Shown here piece by piece: positions 51,448 to 59,487 of a stretch of 64,000 nucleotides of DNA. This DNA comes from Larkinella rosea (GTDB lineage Bacteria; Bacteroidota; Bacteroidia; Cytophagales; Spirosomataceae). The notes beneath the pieces were generated by a model, which was not told the DNA's origin, searched no databases, and saw only the letters and a list, made by a program, of their open reading frames with translations. The stretch covers positions 1,116,001-1,180,000 of the forward strand of contig NZ_RQJO01000008.1 of the NCBI RefSeq assembly GCF_003858635.1, written 5' to 3'. The position numbers and the translations under genes are program-made. The first letter of the stretch is position 1, and each line of letters opens with the position of its first letter.

Positions 51448-52437
51448 TTAAAAATCAGCGTCGAACGTGATTTTTTGATCTTCTTTTTCTTTCGTCGACG
51501 ACATCACGCCCGCTTTCTGGTATTCGCCCACGCGTTTCTCAAAGAAGTTGGTTTTGCCCTGCAGCGAGATCATATCCATGAAATCGAACGGATTGGTCGA
51601 GTTATACACTTTCTGCAAACCGAGCGACACCAGCAGGTGATCGGCCACAAATTCGATGTATTGCTTCATCAGATCGGCGTTCATTCCGATGAGCGAAACC
51701 GGCAACGACTCGCTGACGAATTCCTGCTCGATGCTGACGGCATCCTTGATCATGGCGTATACCTCCGACTCCGGCAGTTTATTCTTGATGTGTTCGGTGT
51801 AAAGCATACAGGCAAAGTCGCGGTGCAGCCCTTCGTCGCGCGAGATCAGCTCGTTCGAGAATGACAGACCGGGCATCAACCCGCGTTTTTTCAACCAGAA
51901 AATCGAGCAGAACGAACCGGAAAAGAAAATACCTTCCACGGCCGCAAACGCCAGCAGACGCTCAACAAACGTGCCGTTTTCGATCCAGCGCATGGCCCAG
52001 TCGGCTTTCCGTTTCACGCACGGAATGGTGTCGACCGCCCGCAGCATTTTATCTTTTTCGACCGGATTTTTGATGTACGTATCGATCAGCAGCGAATAGG
52101 TTTCCGAGTGGATATTTTCCATCATGATCTGAAAACCGTAGAAGCATTTGGCCTCCGCGTATTGCACCTGCGACAGAAAACCGACCGCCAGATTCTCGTT
52201 GACGATGCCATCGGAAGCGGCAAAGAAGGCCAGCACGTTGGAGATAAAATGCCGCTCACCGTCGTTCAGGTTTTCCCAGTCGCGCTGGTCGAGCGAGAGG
52301 TCAATTTCCTCCGCCGTCCAGAACGAGGCTTCGTGCTGCTTGTACATTTTCCAAATGTCGTGGTGTCGGATCGGGAAAAGAACGAACCGCAGTGGATCAT
52401 CTTGTAAAATCGGTTCGATTGCTGCTGGTTGAGCCAT
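51448..52437 (-). CDS. nrdB: Ribonucleotide reductase class Ia beta subunit
   Basis: 329 residues. The di-iron and radical residues are visible: Glu107, His110 and Tyr114 in [10 protein letters not shown], a further Glu in WTAEEIDLS (about 43-46), and E-x-x-H in [10 protein letters not shown]. The beta subunit holds the tyrosyl radical that starts ribonucleotide reduction. The alpha subunit gene nrdA is not in the window next to it. The upstream region is shared with a divergent glycosyltransferase gene. Confidence 0.96.
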   Translation of the reverse strand: MAQPAAIEPILQDDPLRFVLFPIRHHDIWKMYKQHEASFWTAEEIDLSLDQRDWENLNDGERHFISNVLAFFAASDGIVNENLAVGFLSQVQYAEAKCFYGFQIMMENIHSETYSLLIDTYIKNPVEKDKMLRAVDTIPCVKRKADWAMRWIENGTFVERLLAFAAVEGIFFSGSFCSIFWLKKRGLMPGLSFSNELISRDEGLHRDFACMLYTEHIKNKLPESEVYAMIKDAVSIEQEFVSESLPVSLIGMNADLMKQYIEFVADHLLVSLGLQKVYNSTNPFDFMDMISLQGKTNFFEKRVGEYQKAGVMSSTKEKEDQKITFDADF

Positions 52438-52692
52438 GAGCTTATTGAGGTATTTGTATAAGTAACGTGCAGAAAATTAAAAAGCGAGCTAACAAAGTTA
52501 TCGGATTGACGGAGGAATGCAACCGAAAAAATGCAGGGTGAAAGTAATTCGTCAATCGCTTATGGAATAACTACATAGCTATCAAATAGTTGTTGAAATA
52601 ACTGAATAATAACTTCTTGGAAATCTGCTAAAATTTGATTTTTGCATTGAAAAACAGTCATTTGTACCGTTATCTCGATTTTTTGGCCCCTT

Positions 52693-53520
52693 ATGTCTGT
52701 ATTGCCCTTACCTGATCCGCCCTTGGTGAGCGCGGTTATGATTACGCTCAACTCCGCCCGTATTTTGCCGGACGTGCTGAGCGCACTAACGTGGTGTGAT
52801 GAAGTGGTGGTGGTCGATTCGGGCAGCGCTGATGAAACCCTGTCGATTGCCCGGCAGTTCGGCTGTCGGACACTCCACCGTGACTTCGACGGTTTCGGGT
52901 CGCAGAAAGGATTTGCCGTCAGTCAGGCCCGTAACCACTGGGTGCTGGTGGTCGATGCCGACGAAATCATGACCGACGAACTCCGGGCGGAAATCCAGCT
53001 TCGGCTCATGGAAGTCGAAACCGGTCAGCTCAGTTTCCGGGGTTTTGAGGTGCCGATTTCGCTGGTGTTTCTGGGTCGGCTGATGCGCTATGGGGGTGAA
53101 TATAAAATGCCCCACCTGCGGCTTTTCGACAAGCGGTTTGGCAACTACAACACCGCCCGGGTGCACGAAGACGTGGTACTGAACGGCACGGTCGGCAAGC
53201 TGACGAATCACATGCTGCACGACAGCTACGGGAGCATCCACGACTATTTCGAAAAATTCAACCGCTACACCACCGCCGGAGCGCACGAGTTGGAGGCCAA
53301 AGGAAATCGGGGGTTCATCACCCAGATGATTTTTCGTTTTCCGATTACATTCATCAAAGAATACCTGATCAAGCGTAATTTCCTCAATGGCTACCCCGGT
53401 TTTATCTGGTCGCTGTTTTCGGGAATGTATCCGGTGGTGAAATACGCGAAACTGCGGGAAATGCGGAGTCGGCACAAGTACAGGTCGGGCAAGGTTTCGG
53501 CCGAATCAAACCGCTCCTGA
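52693..53520 (+). CDS. Family 2 glycosyltransferase, LPS core/WaaE-like
   Basis: 275 residues. The GT-A fold starts VSAVMITLNSARILPDVLSAL with EVVVVDSGSADETLSIA, and the D-x-D-type metal site is VVDADEIMTDE. The later part (RLFDKRFGNYNTARVHEDVVL, TAGAHELEAKG) resembles WaaE/KdtX proteins that add glucose to lipopolysaccharide. It is probably a membrane-associated enzyme of envelope glycan assembly. It is convergent with the tetronate kinase gene. Confidence 0.9.
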   Translation: MSVLPLPDPPLVSAVMITLNSARILPDVLSALTWCDEVVVVDSGSADETLSIARQFGCRTLHRDFDGFGSQKGFAVSQARNHWVLVVDADEIMTDELRAEIQLRLMEVETGQLSFRGFEVPISLVFLGRLMRYGGEYKMPHLRLFDKRFGNYNTARVHEDVVLNGTVGKLTNHMLHDSYGSIHDYFEKFNRYTTAGAHELEAKGNRGFITQMIFRFPITFIKEYLIKRNFLNGYPGFIWSLFSGMYPVVKYAKLREMRSRHKYRSGKVSAESNRS

Positions 53521-53537
53521 TCAAATTTTCGACAACG

Positions 53538-54935
53538 TTACCCCTCCATTTTCCGGCAAACCGCTTCCAGCGACGTTTCATCGCCCACGTTGCCCGGAAA
53601 AACCACGTAACGAATTCCCGGAAATTTACTTGCTGCGTCCATTTGCCAGACCGGAACACCGGGAATGACCGCTCCCAAAACCAGTGCTTTTTCGGCAGAG
53701 AGCGCTTTGGTAGCGAGATCACTGGAGGTTATGCCGCCTTTGGCCACCATAAATTTCGGCCGGACGATCAACCCGTTCACCACGCTGACCAGAAAACCGG
53801 AAACAGCCGCGTTGATTGCCAGACTGCTTTCCGAATCCAGACCGACTTCCAGTTGGCGACTGGTATAAATCACCACATTCATTCCGGCCGACAGCCATTG
53901 GTCCGTTTGCCGGCTGATGGTTTGGGCCTGCGCTACCAGGTCGACAGACGTCAGAATCTCCCCAACATTCACCTCCATGGCTTGGTAGTTTCCGTTTTCC
54001 AGCAGCCAGTTCAGTTGCTGGGTCGTTTTCGGAACGTGCGAGCCCACAATCACCAGAGCGCCGTTGGCCGAAACCGCATCCGTTTTTTGGGGCGTATACG
54101 GTTTCCCGGATTCCATTCCGGCCCGAATCGGCACCAGTGTGGCCGAACTGCGGTACAAATAGGTTCTCCCGGATTTTTCGGCCCTGATCAATCCCATCGC
54201 CACAACTTCCAGATCGCGGTAACTGGCGGCATTCACAATACAAACCGTTCCTTCCGGACAACGTTTCAGTCTCTCCCCAACCGCCGTCGGTCCGCCGATC
54301 CGAATGTCTTCCAGCGAGATGGAATTTACTTCCGACGCTTTGATCCGACCGCCGGTTTTTTCTTCCACCCACTTTTTAAGGTTCGCATTTTTGTACCCAA
54401 ACACCACATCCCTGGCAAAGGGTGATTCCGAGACCGGTATTAATTCCTGATTTTCAATCAGGTAATGGATGTCGTCAATCGTAATTCGACCGCCTTCCAC
54501 AAACGCCGGAATTAAAACCGTAACGGCATTTTTCATCGTCAGTGTTTCAGCAATCGCATCGACTTCGGCCGGAAAGTGCCCGCGCAGCGTCGAATCGCTC
54601 CGGCTAATCACCACAATTTCCCGGCCACTTTCGTGAACGGCCCGCTTCAGGTTGGTGCCGATTTCCTCGGTAAGCTTCACGACGTCGGATTCAGACAGGC
54701 TGCGCGAATTAGTCAGAATAAACAGAATGGCCGGTTTTTTCGTCAGTTCTTCCGCCATCAGCGACACGCGCCAGGTTGTCAGCACGGTTACATTGGAACA
54801 GGTCTGAGTGCCGGTCGGATCGTCGTCGAGCACAACAATGGTTTTGTTGCTCCGCTGAAATTCTTCTTGAATGGACGCCAGCAGACTCTCCGGATAGTCG
54901 GGAGGCAATTGCGCCATTTTCTGATCTACATACAT
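53538..54935 (-). CDS. Four-carbon acid sugar kinase (DUF1537 family)
   Basis: 465 residues. The DUF1537 N-terminal domain starts IVVLDDDPTGTQTCSNVTVLT and has ISRSDSTLRGHFPAEVDAI; the C-terminal domain has VIVGSHVPKTTQQL-like and MVAKGGITSSDLATKAL with GVPVW. The family phosphorylates 3-oxo-tetronates, an intermediate of threonate and erythronate breakdown. ATG 54933-54935 is used; a Met six residues later is possible. It is divergent from a DenD-like dehydrogenase. Confidence 0.9.
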   Translation of the reverse strand: MYVDQKMAQLPPDYPESLLASIQEEFQRSNKTIVVLDDDPTGTQTCSNVTVLTTWRVSLMAEELTKKPAILFILTNSRSLSESDVVKLTEEIGTNLKRAVHESGREIVVISRSDSTLRGHFPAEVDAIAETLTMKNAVTVLIPAFVEGGRITIDDIHYLIENQELIPVSESPFARDVVFGYKNANLKKWVEEKTGGRIKASEVNSISLEDIRIGGPTAVGERLKRCPEGTVCIVNAASYRDLEVVAMGLIRAEKSGRTYLYRSSATLVPIRAGMESGKPYTPQKTDAVSANGALVIVGSHVPKTTQQLNWLLENGNYQAMEVNVGEILTSVDLVAQAQTISRQTDQWLSAGMNVVIYTSRQLEVGLDSESSLAINAAVSGFLVSVVNGLIVRPKFMVAKGGITSSDLATKALSAEKALVLGAVIPGVPVWQMDAASKFPGIRYVVFPGNVGDETSLEAVCRKMEG

Positions 54936-55049
54936 TTTACACTTTTTTATAAACTCAGTCCTATTGATAAGAGTATAAACCGGTCGGCAAATGGCTCTTT
55001 ACGAATGAGTAAGCGGTTTTTGTTCAAAACTACATTATCCCACAAATCT

Positions 55050-55997
55050 ATGCAGATAATTATAACGGGGGGCGCCGGTTTCCTGGGTCAACGACTGGCA
55101 AAAGCGCTGTTAACCAGCACACTGGAATTCGACGAACTAACGCTGGTCGATATTGTGCTGCCGGTTAATCCGATTGGTGACAGCCGGGTAAGCTGTTACC
55201 AATCGGATCTGTCGGAACCGGATGCGGCAAAAAAACTGATCACGCCCGAAACCGGGATCGTTTTCCATCTGGCCGCGGTGGTAAGCAGTCACGCCGAAAA
55301 GGACTTTGATCTGGGCTGGAAAGTGAATCTGGATACCACCCGGCACTTGCTGGAAGCCTGTCGGCATCAAAAACCGGGGATTCGGTTTGTGTTTGCCAGT
55401 TCCTTCGCGGTTTATGGCGGAACGCTTCCCGCCGTTGTCGATGATAAAATGGCCGTTACTCCGCACTCATCCTACGGCGTTCAGAAAGCCATCGGCGAAT
55501 TGCTGGTCAACGATTATACCCGGAAAAACATGGTCGATGGGCGGGTGTTGCGGTTGCCCACCATTTGTGTTCGGCCCGGCCGACCCAATCTGGCGGCTTC
55601 GTCGTTTGTCAGCAGCATTATCCGCGAGCCCGTTAACGGCGAGAAGGCGGTTTGTCCCGTTGCGCCCGAACTGCCCGTTCTGTTGTCGAGCCCGGATACG
55701 ATCATCGCAAACATCCTGAAAGGGGGAACGCTGGACGCGTCGGTTTTCGGCGAATGGCGCACCGTCAATATGCCCGGCATTTGCGTTACGGTGCAGGAAA
55801 TGCTCGACGCCCTGGAGCGGATTTGTGGCAAAGAAACCCGGGATTTGGTCGAATTCCGGCCCGATCCGGCCATTCGTGTGCTGGTGAATAGTTGGCCCGG
55901 TGCCGAGGATAATACCCGCGCGCTGCAGCTTGGGTTTACGGTTGATACTGATTTTGACCAGTTTATCACGCAATATATCGCTCAGCACAAAGCGTAG
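55050..55997 (+). CDS. denD: NAD-dependent dehydrogenase, D-erythronate dehydrogenase-like (SDR)
   Basis: 315 residues from ATG 55050 (the open frame to 54576 overlaps the divergent gene and is rejected). The extended SDR fold has the NAD motif ITGGAGFLGQRLA and the catalytic Y-x3-K as SSYGVQKAIGE, with VFASSFAVYGG. The pattern and the neighbours match DenD, which oxidises D-erythronate to 3-oxo-erythronate. The next gene, a permease, starts 4 bp after its stop. Confidence 0.82.
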   Translation: MQIIITGGAGFLGQRLAKALLTSTLEFDELTLVDIVLPVNPIGDSRVSCYQSDLSEPDAAKKLITPETGIVFHLAAVVSSHAEKDFDLGWKVNLDTTRHLLEACRHQKPGIRFVFASSFAVYGGTLPAVVDDKMAVTPHSSYGVQKAIGELLVNDYTRKNMVDGRVLRLPTICVRPGRPNLAASSFVSSIIREPVNGEKAVCPVAPELPVLLSSPDTIIANILKGGTLDASVFGEWRTVNMPGICVTVQEMLDALERICGKETRDLVEFRPDPAIRVLVNSWPGAEDNTRALQLGFTVDTDFDQFITQYIAQHKA

Positions 55998-56001
55998 TCG
56001 A

Positions 56002-57462
56002 ATGCAGCACCTTTCCGTTCCCCTGATTGGCCTGACCGTTGCGGTTTTTGTACTGGTTTTTCTGGTGTTGCGCACCAAAGTGCATCCGCTGATCGCCATG
56101 ATCATGGCGGCCTGTATCGCCGGGCTCACCGGCGGTTTGTCGGTCAACCAGACGCTCGACGCCATAACAAAAGGCTTTGGCGCGACGCTGGGCTCCATCG
56201 GAATTGTCATCGGCCTGGGCGTAATGATGGGACGAATTCTGGAGGTTTCCGGGGCTGCCGAACAGATCGCGTATTCGTTTATCCAATGGCTCGGAAACCG
56301 CAAAGAAGAGTGGGCGCTGGCGATGACCGGTTATCTGGCCAGCATTCCCATCTTTGCCGACTCGGCTTTTGTCATCCTCTTTCCCATCGCCAAAGCCCTT
56401 TCCCAAAAAGGAAACCGCTCATTGCTGACGTTGGGCATTGCCCTCGCCGGTGGTTTGGTGGTGACGCATACCCTGGTTCCGCCAACGCCCGGCCCGTTGG
56501 GTGTCGCGGGTCTGTTTGGCGTTGACATTGGGGCGATGATGCTGTTGGGAATGGTATTGGCAATTCCCTGCACGATTGCGTTCATTGTATATGGCCAATG
56601 GCTCGGCAAAAAATATGCCGGTTTTCTGGAAGAAACAACGGCGGGCGAAACCCTGCCAACGATGCCCGCGATCTCGGTCAGCGAGACAGAAAACCGCCCG
56701 TTGCCGACTTTAACGCTGTCGTTACTACCCATTCTGGTGCCCATTCTGCTCATCTTTATCAAAGCCATCATCACTCTGTTTCCGTTGCCGACCAAGACAG
56801 ATCCGGCGGTTTGGCGCTGGACTGTCGAAGTGCTGCTGTTTGCCGGTGCACCGATCATTGCGCTCTGCATCAGTACGTTACTGGCGGTTTATACACTGAT
56901 TCCGTACCTCGATCGTCACGAAAGTTCGGCGCGGCTGGAAGAAGGGCTGCAGTCGGCGGGTATCATTCTGATGGTGACGGGAGCGGGCGGGGCACTGGGC
57001 TTTGTGGTGCGGGAAGCAGGCACCGGTACCCAACTGGCCGCGCTAATTGCCAAACTGCCTTTTTCACCCCTCATGATTCCGTTTCTGGTGTCCACCGTCA
57101 TTCGTTTGATTCAAGGCTCTGCCACGGTCGCTATGATCACCTCAGCGTCGATTACGGCACCGATTCTGGCGCAAATTCCGGGAATGAATATGCTGTTTGC
57201 AGCTCAGGCCGCGGCCATGGGGTCGCTATTTTTTAGTTATTTCAATGACAGCCTCTTCTGGATTTTCAACCGCATGATGGGCATTGTGGAAGTAAACCTC
57301 CAGATCATGGCGTGGTCGGTCCCTACCGGCATCGCCTGGGCCGTTGGGGGCGTGTTGATTGCTTTGATCAATCTGGCCTTTGGTTCCGGTGGTTCCTGGC
57401 TCGATCCGCTGATTCCGCTGAGCGGTTTGGGAATCATTTCTCTAGTGTTGCGCCGAAAATGA
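56002..57462 (+). CDS. GntP-family permease (gluconate/tetronate type)
   Basis: 486 residues and about 12-14 membrane helices from ATG 56002. Family features are HPLIAMIMAACIAGLTGG, GATLGSIGIVIGLGVMMG, the HTLVPPTPGPLGVAG signature and IQGSATVAMITSASI. GntP proteins import sugar acids by proton symport. Its 4 bp spacing from the denD-like gene makes a single transcript and suggests a four-carbon sugar acid as substrate. Confidence 0.92.
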   Translation: MQHLSVPLIGLTVAVFVLVFLVLRTKVHPLIAMIMAACIAGLTGGLSVNQTLDAITKGFGATLGSIGIVIGLGVMMGRILEVSGAAEQIAYSFIQWLGNRKEEWALAMTGYLASIPIFADSAFVILFPIAKALSQKGNRSLLTLGIALAGGLVVTHTLVPPTPGPLGVAGLFGVDIGAMMLLGMVLAIPCTIAFIVYGQWLGKKYAGFLEETTAGETLPTMPAISVSETENRPLPTLTLSLLPILVPILLIFIKAIITLFPLPTKTDPAVWRWTVEVLLFAGAPIIALCISTLLAVYTLIPYLDRHESSARLEEGLQSAGIILMVTGAGGALGFVVREAGTGTQLAALIAKLPFSPLMIPFLVSTVIRLIQGSATVAMITSASITAPILAQIPGMNMLFAAQAAAMGSLFFSYFNDSLFWIFNRMMGIVEVNLQIMAWSVPTGIAWAVGGVLIALINLAFGSGGSWLDPLIPLSGLGIISLVLRRK

Positions 57463-57472
57463 TCGATTAGAC

Positions 57473-58615
57473 TTAACTGAGCACATTCAGCAGAAAGGCA
57501 ATCGCATCCGGTGAGTGCAGGGCCGCGGTCGATTCCATCGTCTGGCGGGCGGTTTCGCTGGCCCGGAGCCGCATCCGTTTTTCGTAGGCGGCAATGGCCG
57601 ATTGAACGTCCGAAAAACCGTCGCTGGTCAGGCACTGGCTTAATTCCAGCGCATCCAGCATGGCCATATTGACGCCCTCTCCGGCATACGGCGGCATCAG
57701 GTGCGCGGCATCGCCCAGCATCGTCAGGTTCGGTAAAGCGTCCCAGGTCTGGTCGAACGGCATGCAATACTGCGGGCGCGGCACAAATGCTGAACTGGCG
57801 TTTTCGAACAATTCCTGCCAGATTTCGTCCCAATCCGCAAACTCGGTTTTGAACCAGGCCAATACATGCGCTTTGTCCGAAAAATCGATGCCGCTCTCCC
57901 GACTCCAGTTTTCAGCGGTTTTCGTACCCGTATAAAATACCAGACTACCGTCGCCTTTCGAGCTGACAATCAGGCTTTTTTCGTTACCCATCGCAAAGAT
58001 TTTTCCGCCATTCAAAAGTTGATGCACCCTAGGACTGGCGATTTCCGATTGATTAACCGCGCCTTCCACGATCGTAACACCGGAGTAGAACGGCTTAATC
58101 GGCGTGATGTACGGACGGATTTTGGAGTTGGCGCCATCGGCCGCAATCACCAGATCGGCAACGACCGACGCGCGGTTTTTAAATTCCAGTTTCCAGGAAC
58201 CGTTTTGCGGGCTCATAGCTGCGAAATGACTGTCCCAAATCACGGTGCCGGGCTGCAGCGAATCCAGCAGAATGGCCTGCAAGGGGCCCCGATCAATTTC
58301 CGGCCGGGTGGCTTCGTCGGCCGCATTGTCGGAGTCGTCAAAAACGATCGTGGCGGTTTTATCGACAATCCGCAACCGGTCGGCACCGGGCCGGTAATTC
58401 GCCCGAAACGCATCCATCAAACCGGCTTCCTGCAACGCCAGCAAGCCCGATTCCTCGTGCAAATCCAGGGTTGCGCCTTTGGGCCGGGCGTCTTTGTGCG
58501 CATCCCGTTCATAAACCGTTACGTCGGCGCCCTGCAACTGCAATAATCGGGCGAGAGTCAACCCGCCGGGGCCACCGCCCACGATCGCTATTTTCTTATT
58601 TTTAATCACATTCAT
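57473..58615 (-). CDS. FAD-dependent monooxygenase, TetX-like
   Basis: 380 residues. FAD motifs are IAIVGGGPGGLT, VYERDAHKDARPKG and GDAAHLMPPYAGEGVNMA (residues 301-318). The protein aligns along its length with TetX (my memory of TetX), including WDSHF, QLLNGG and GDAAHLMPP. Residues used by TetX to bind tetracycline appear changed: TetX Arg117 is Gln113 here, Arg213 is Lys205, Met215 is Phe207, His234 is Val226 and Gly236 is Tyr228. It is probably a TetX relative acting on another aromatic or polyketide. It lies 12 bp downstream of a TetR gene. Confidence 0.85.
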   Translation of the reverse strand: MNVIKNKKIAIVGGGPGGLTLARLLQLQGADVTVYERDAHKDARPKGATLDLHEESGLLALQEAGLMDAFRANYRPGADRLRIVDKTATIVFDDSDNAADEATRPEIDRGPLQAILLDSLQPGTVIWDSHFAAMSPQNGSWKLEFKNRASVVADLVIAADGANSKIRPYITPIKPFYSGVTIVEGAVNQSEIASPRVHQLLNGGKIFAMGNEKSLIVSSKGDGSLVFYTGTKTAENWSRESGIDFSDKAHVLAWFKTEFADWDEIWQELFENASSAFVPRPQYCMPFDQTWDALPNLTMLGDAAHLMPPYAGEGVNMAMLDALELSQCLTSDGFSDVQSAIAAYEKRMRLRASETARQTMESTAALHSPDAIAFLLNVLS

Positions 58616-58627
58616 GGTTTTTATTTT

Positions 58628-59224
58628 TTACTTCAACATGCCTTTCGTCACGACCTCGCAGCACGCCAGCACCAGTTCCTCCGTGATGAGTTGCGTCGGA
58701 CGGGACTGGTAATCAAAATATTCATTGACCAGATCAAGCAGGGGAGAAAACAGCAACGCCCGGTGGACATCCGTCGGAAAATTTCGAATAATTCCGGCGG
58801 TTGCGTGCGATTCCAGAAACCGGTGAATCGGCGCAAAGAATTGCCCTTCCCGGATACCGGCTTTCTGGTAAGCCTGATTCAGCAAGGGGGACGATTTGCC
58901 GTATTGCAGCAAAGCAAACGAAGGGCGGTTTTGGGTCAGATACCGGAAGGTGTTCAGCCAGATTTTTTTCACGCCTTCGCTAAAACCCAGTTCCGGACTG
59001 AAATTTTCCAAAACCGCTTGTTCATAAGCCCCCAGCACTTCTTCGATGAAGAGTTTGATCAGAAAATCTTCCTTGTTTTCGTACTTGATGTAGATCGTTC
59101 GGGGGGAGACGTTGGCGGCTTTGGCCAGTCGTTGCATGCTCAGATTTTCCAGCCCTTCCTCCGCAATGATGTGCAGCGCAACGGTGCGGATGGCTTCCTC
59201 TTTTTCTAAATTCTTCGGTCTCAT
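58628..59224 (-). CDS. TetR/AcrR-family transcriptional regulator
   Basis: 198 residues. The N-terminal helix-turn-helix is LSMQRLAKAANVSPRTIYIKYENKEDFLI at about residues 28-56; the remainder is a helical ligand-binding domain. It is cotranscribed with the TetX-like gene and probably controls it. An inverted repeat lies upstream at 59267-59284, a candidate operator. Confidence 0.93.
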   Translation of the reverse strand: MRPKNLEKEEAIRTVALHIIAEEGLENLSMQRLAKAANVSPRTIYIKYENKEDFLIKLFIEEVLGAYEQAVLENFSPELGFSEGVKKIWLNTFRYLTQNRPSFALLQYGKSSPLLNQAYQKAGIREGQFFAPIHRFLESHATAGIIRNFPTDVHRALLFSPLLDLVNEYFDYQSRPTQLITEELVLACCEVVTKGMLK

Positions 59225-59266
59225 GGTGAGCTTTTTCGGGGTGTAATGAGATAACGGTTTAAAATA

Positions 59267-59284
59267 AGTAAACGTTTATTTACT
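59267..59284. promoter_or_regulatory. Candidate TetR operator
   Basis: AGTAAA (59267-59272) and TTTACT (59279-59284) are complementary with a 6-nt spacer, and the inner TAAACGTTTA is itself a palindrome. It lies 43 bp upstream of the TetR start. No binding is shown; the role is inferred from position. Confidence 0.5.
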
Positions 59285-59487
59285 AATAAATATTTTTTGC
59301 ACTTGATTTAGCCAAGCGTACCCGTGCGGTATTATTTCAAGAGGTAACCAGCAAACAATAACGGCAACAAATAGCTATCTTGTTTGTAATCAGGTAATTG
59401 TAGAGTGAGTTAAAATAAATTAGGGTCTGAGATTGACAATCGGTTTTCTTTTACTTTGTTTTACAAAGTTCTTTTAAACCGGAAATC

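Noticed and set aside
54576-55049. N-terminal extension of the DenD-like gene
   Set aside because: It overlaps the divergent kinase gene and lacks SDR features; the NAD motif begins right after ATG 55050.
57473-58615. A clinical tetracycline-resistance gene
   Set aside because: Key tetracycline-contact residues look different, so resistance cannot be claimed from sequence.
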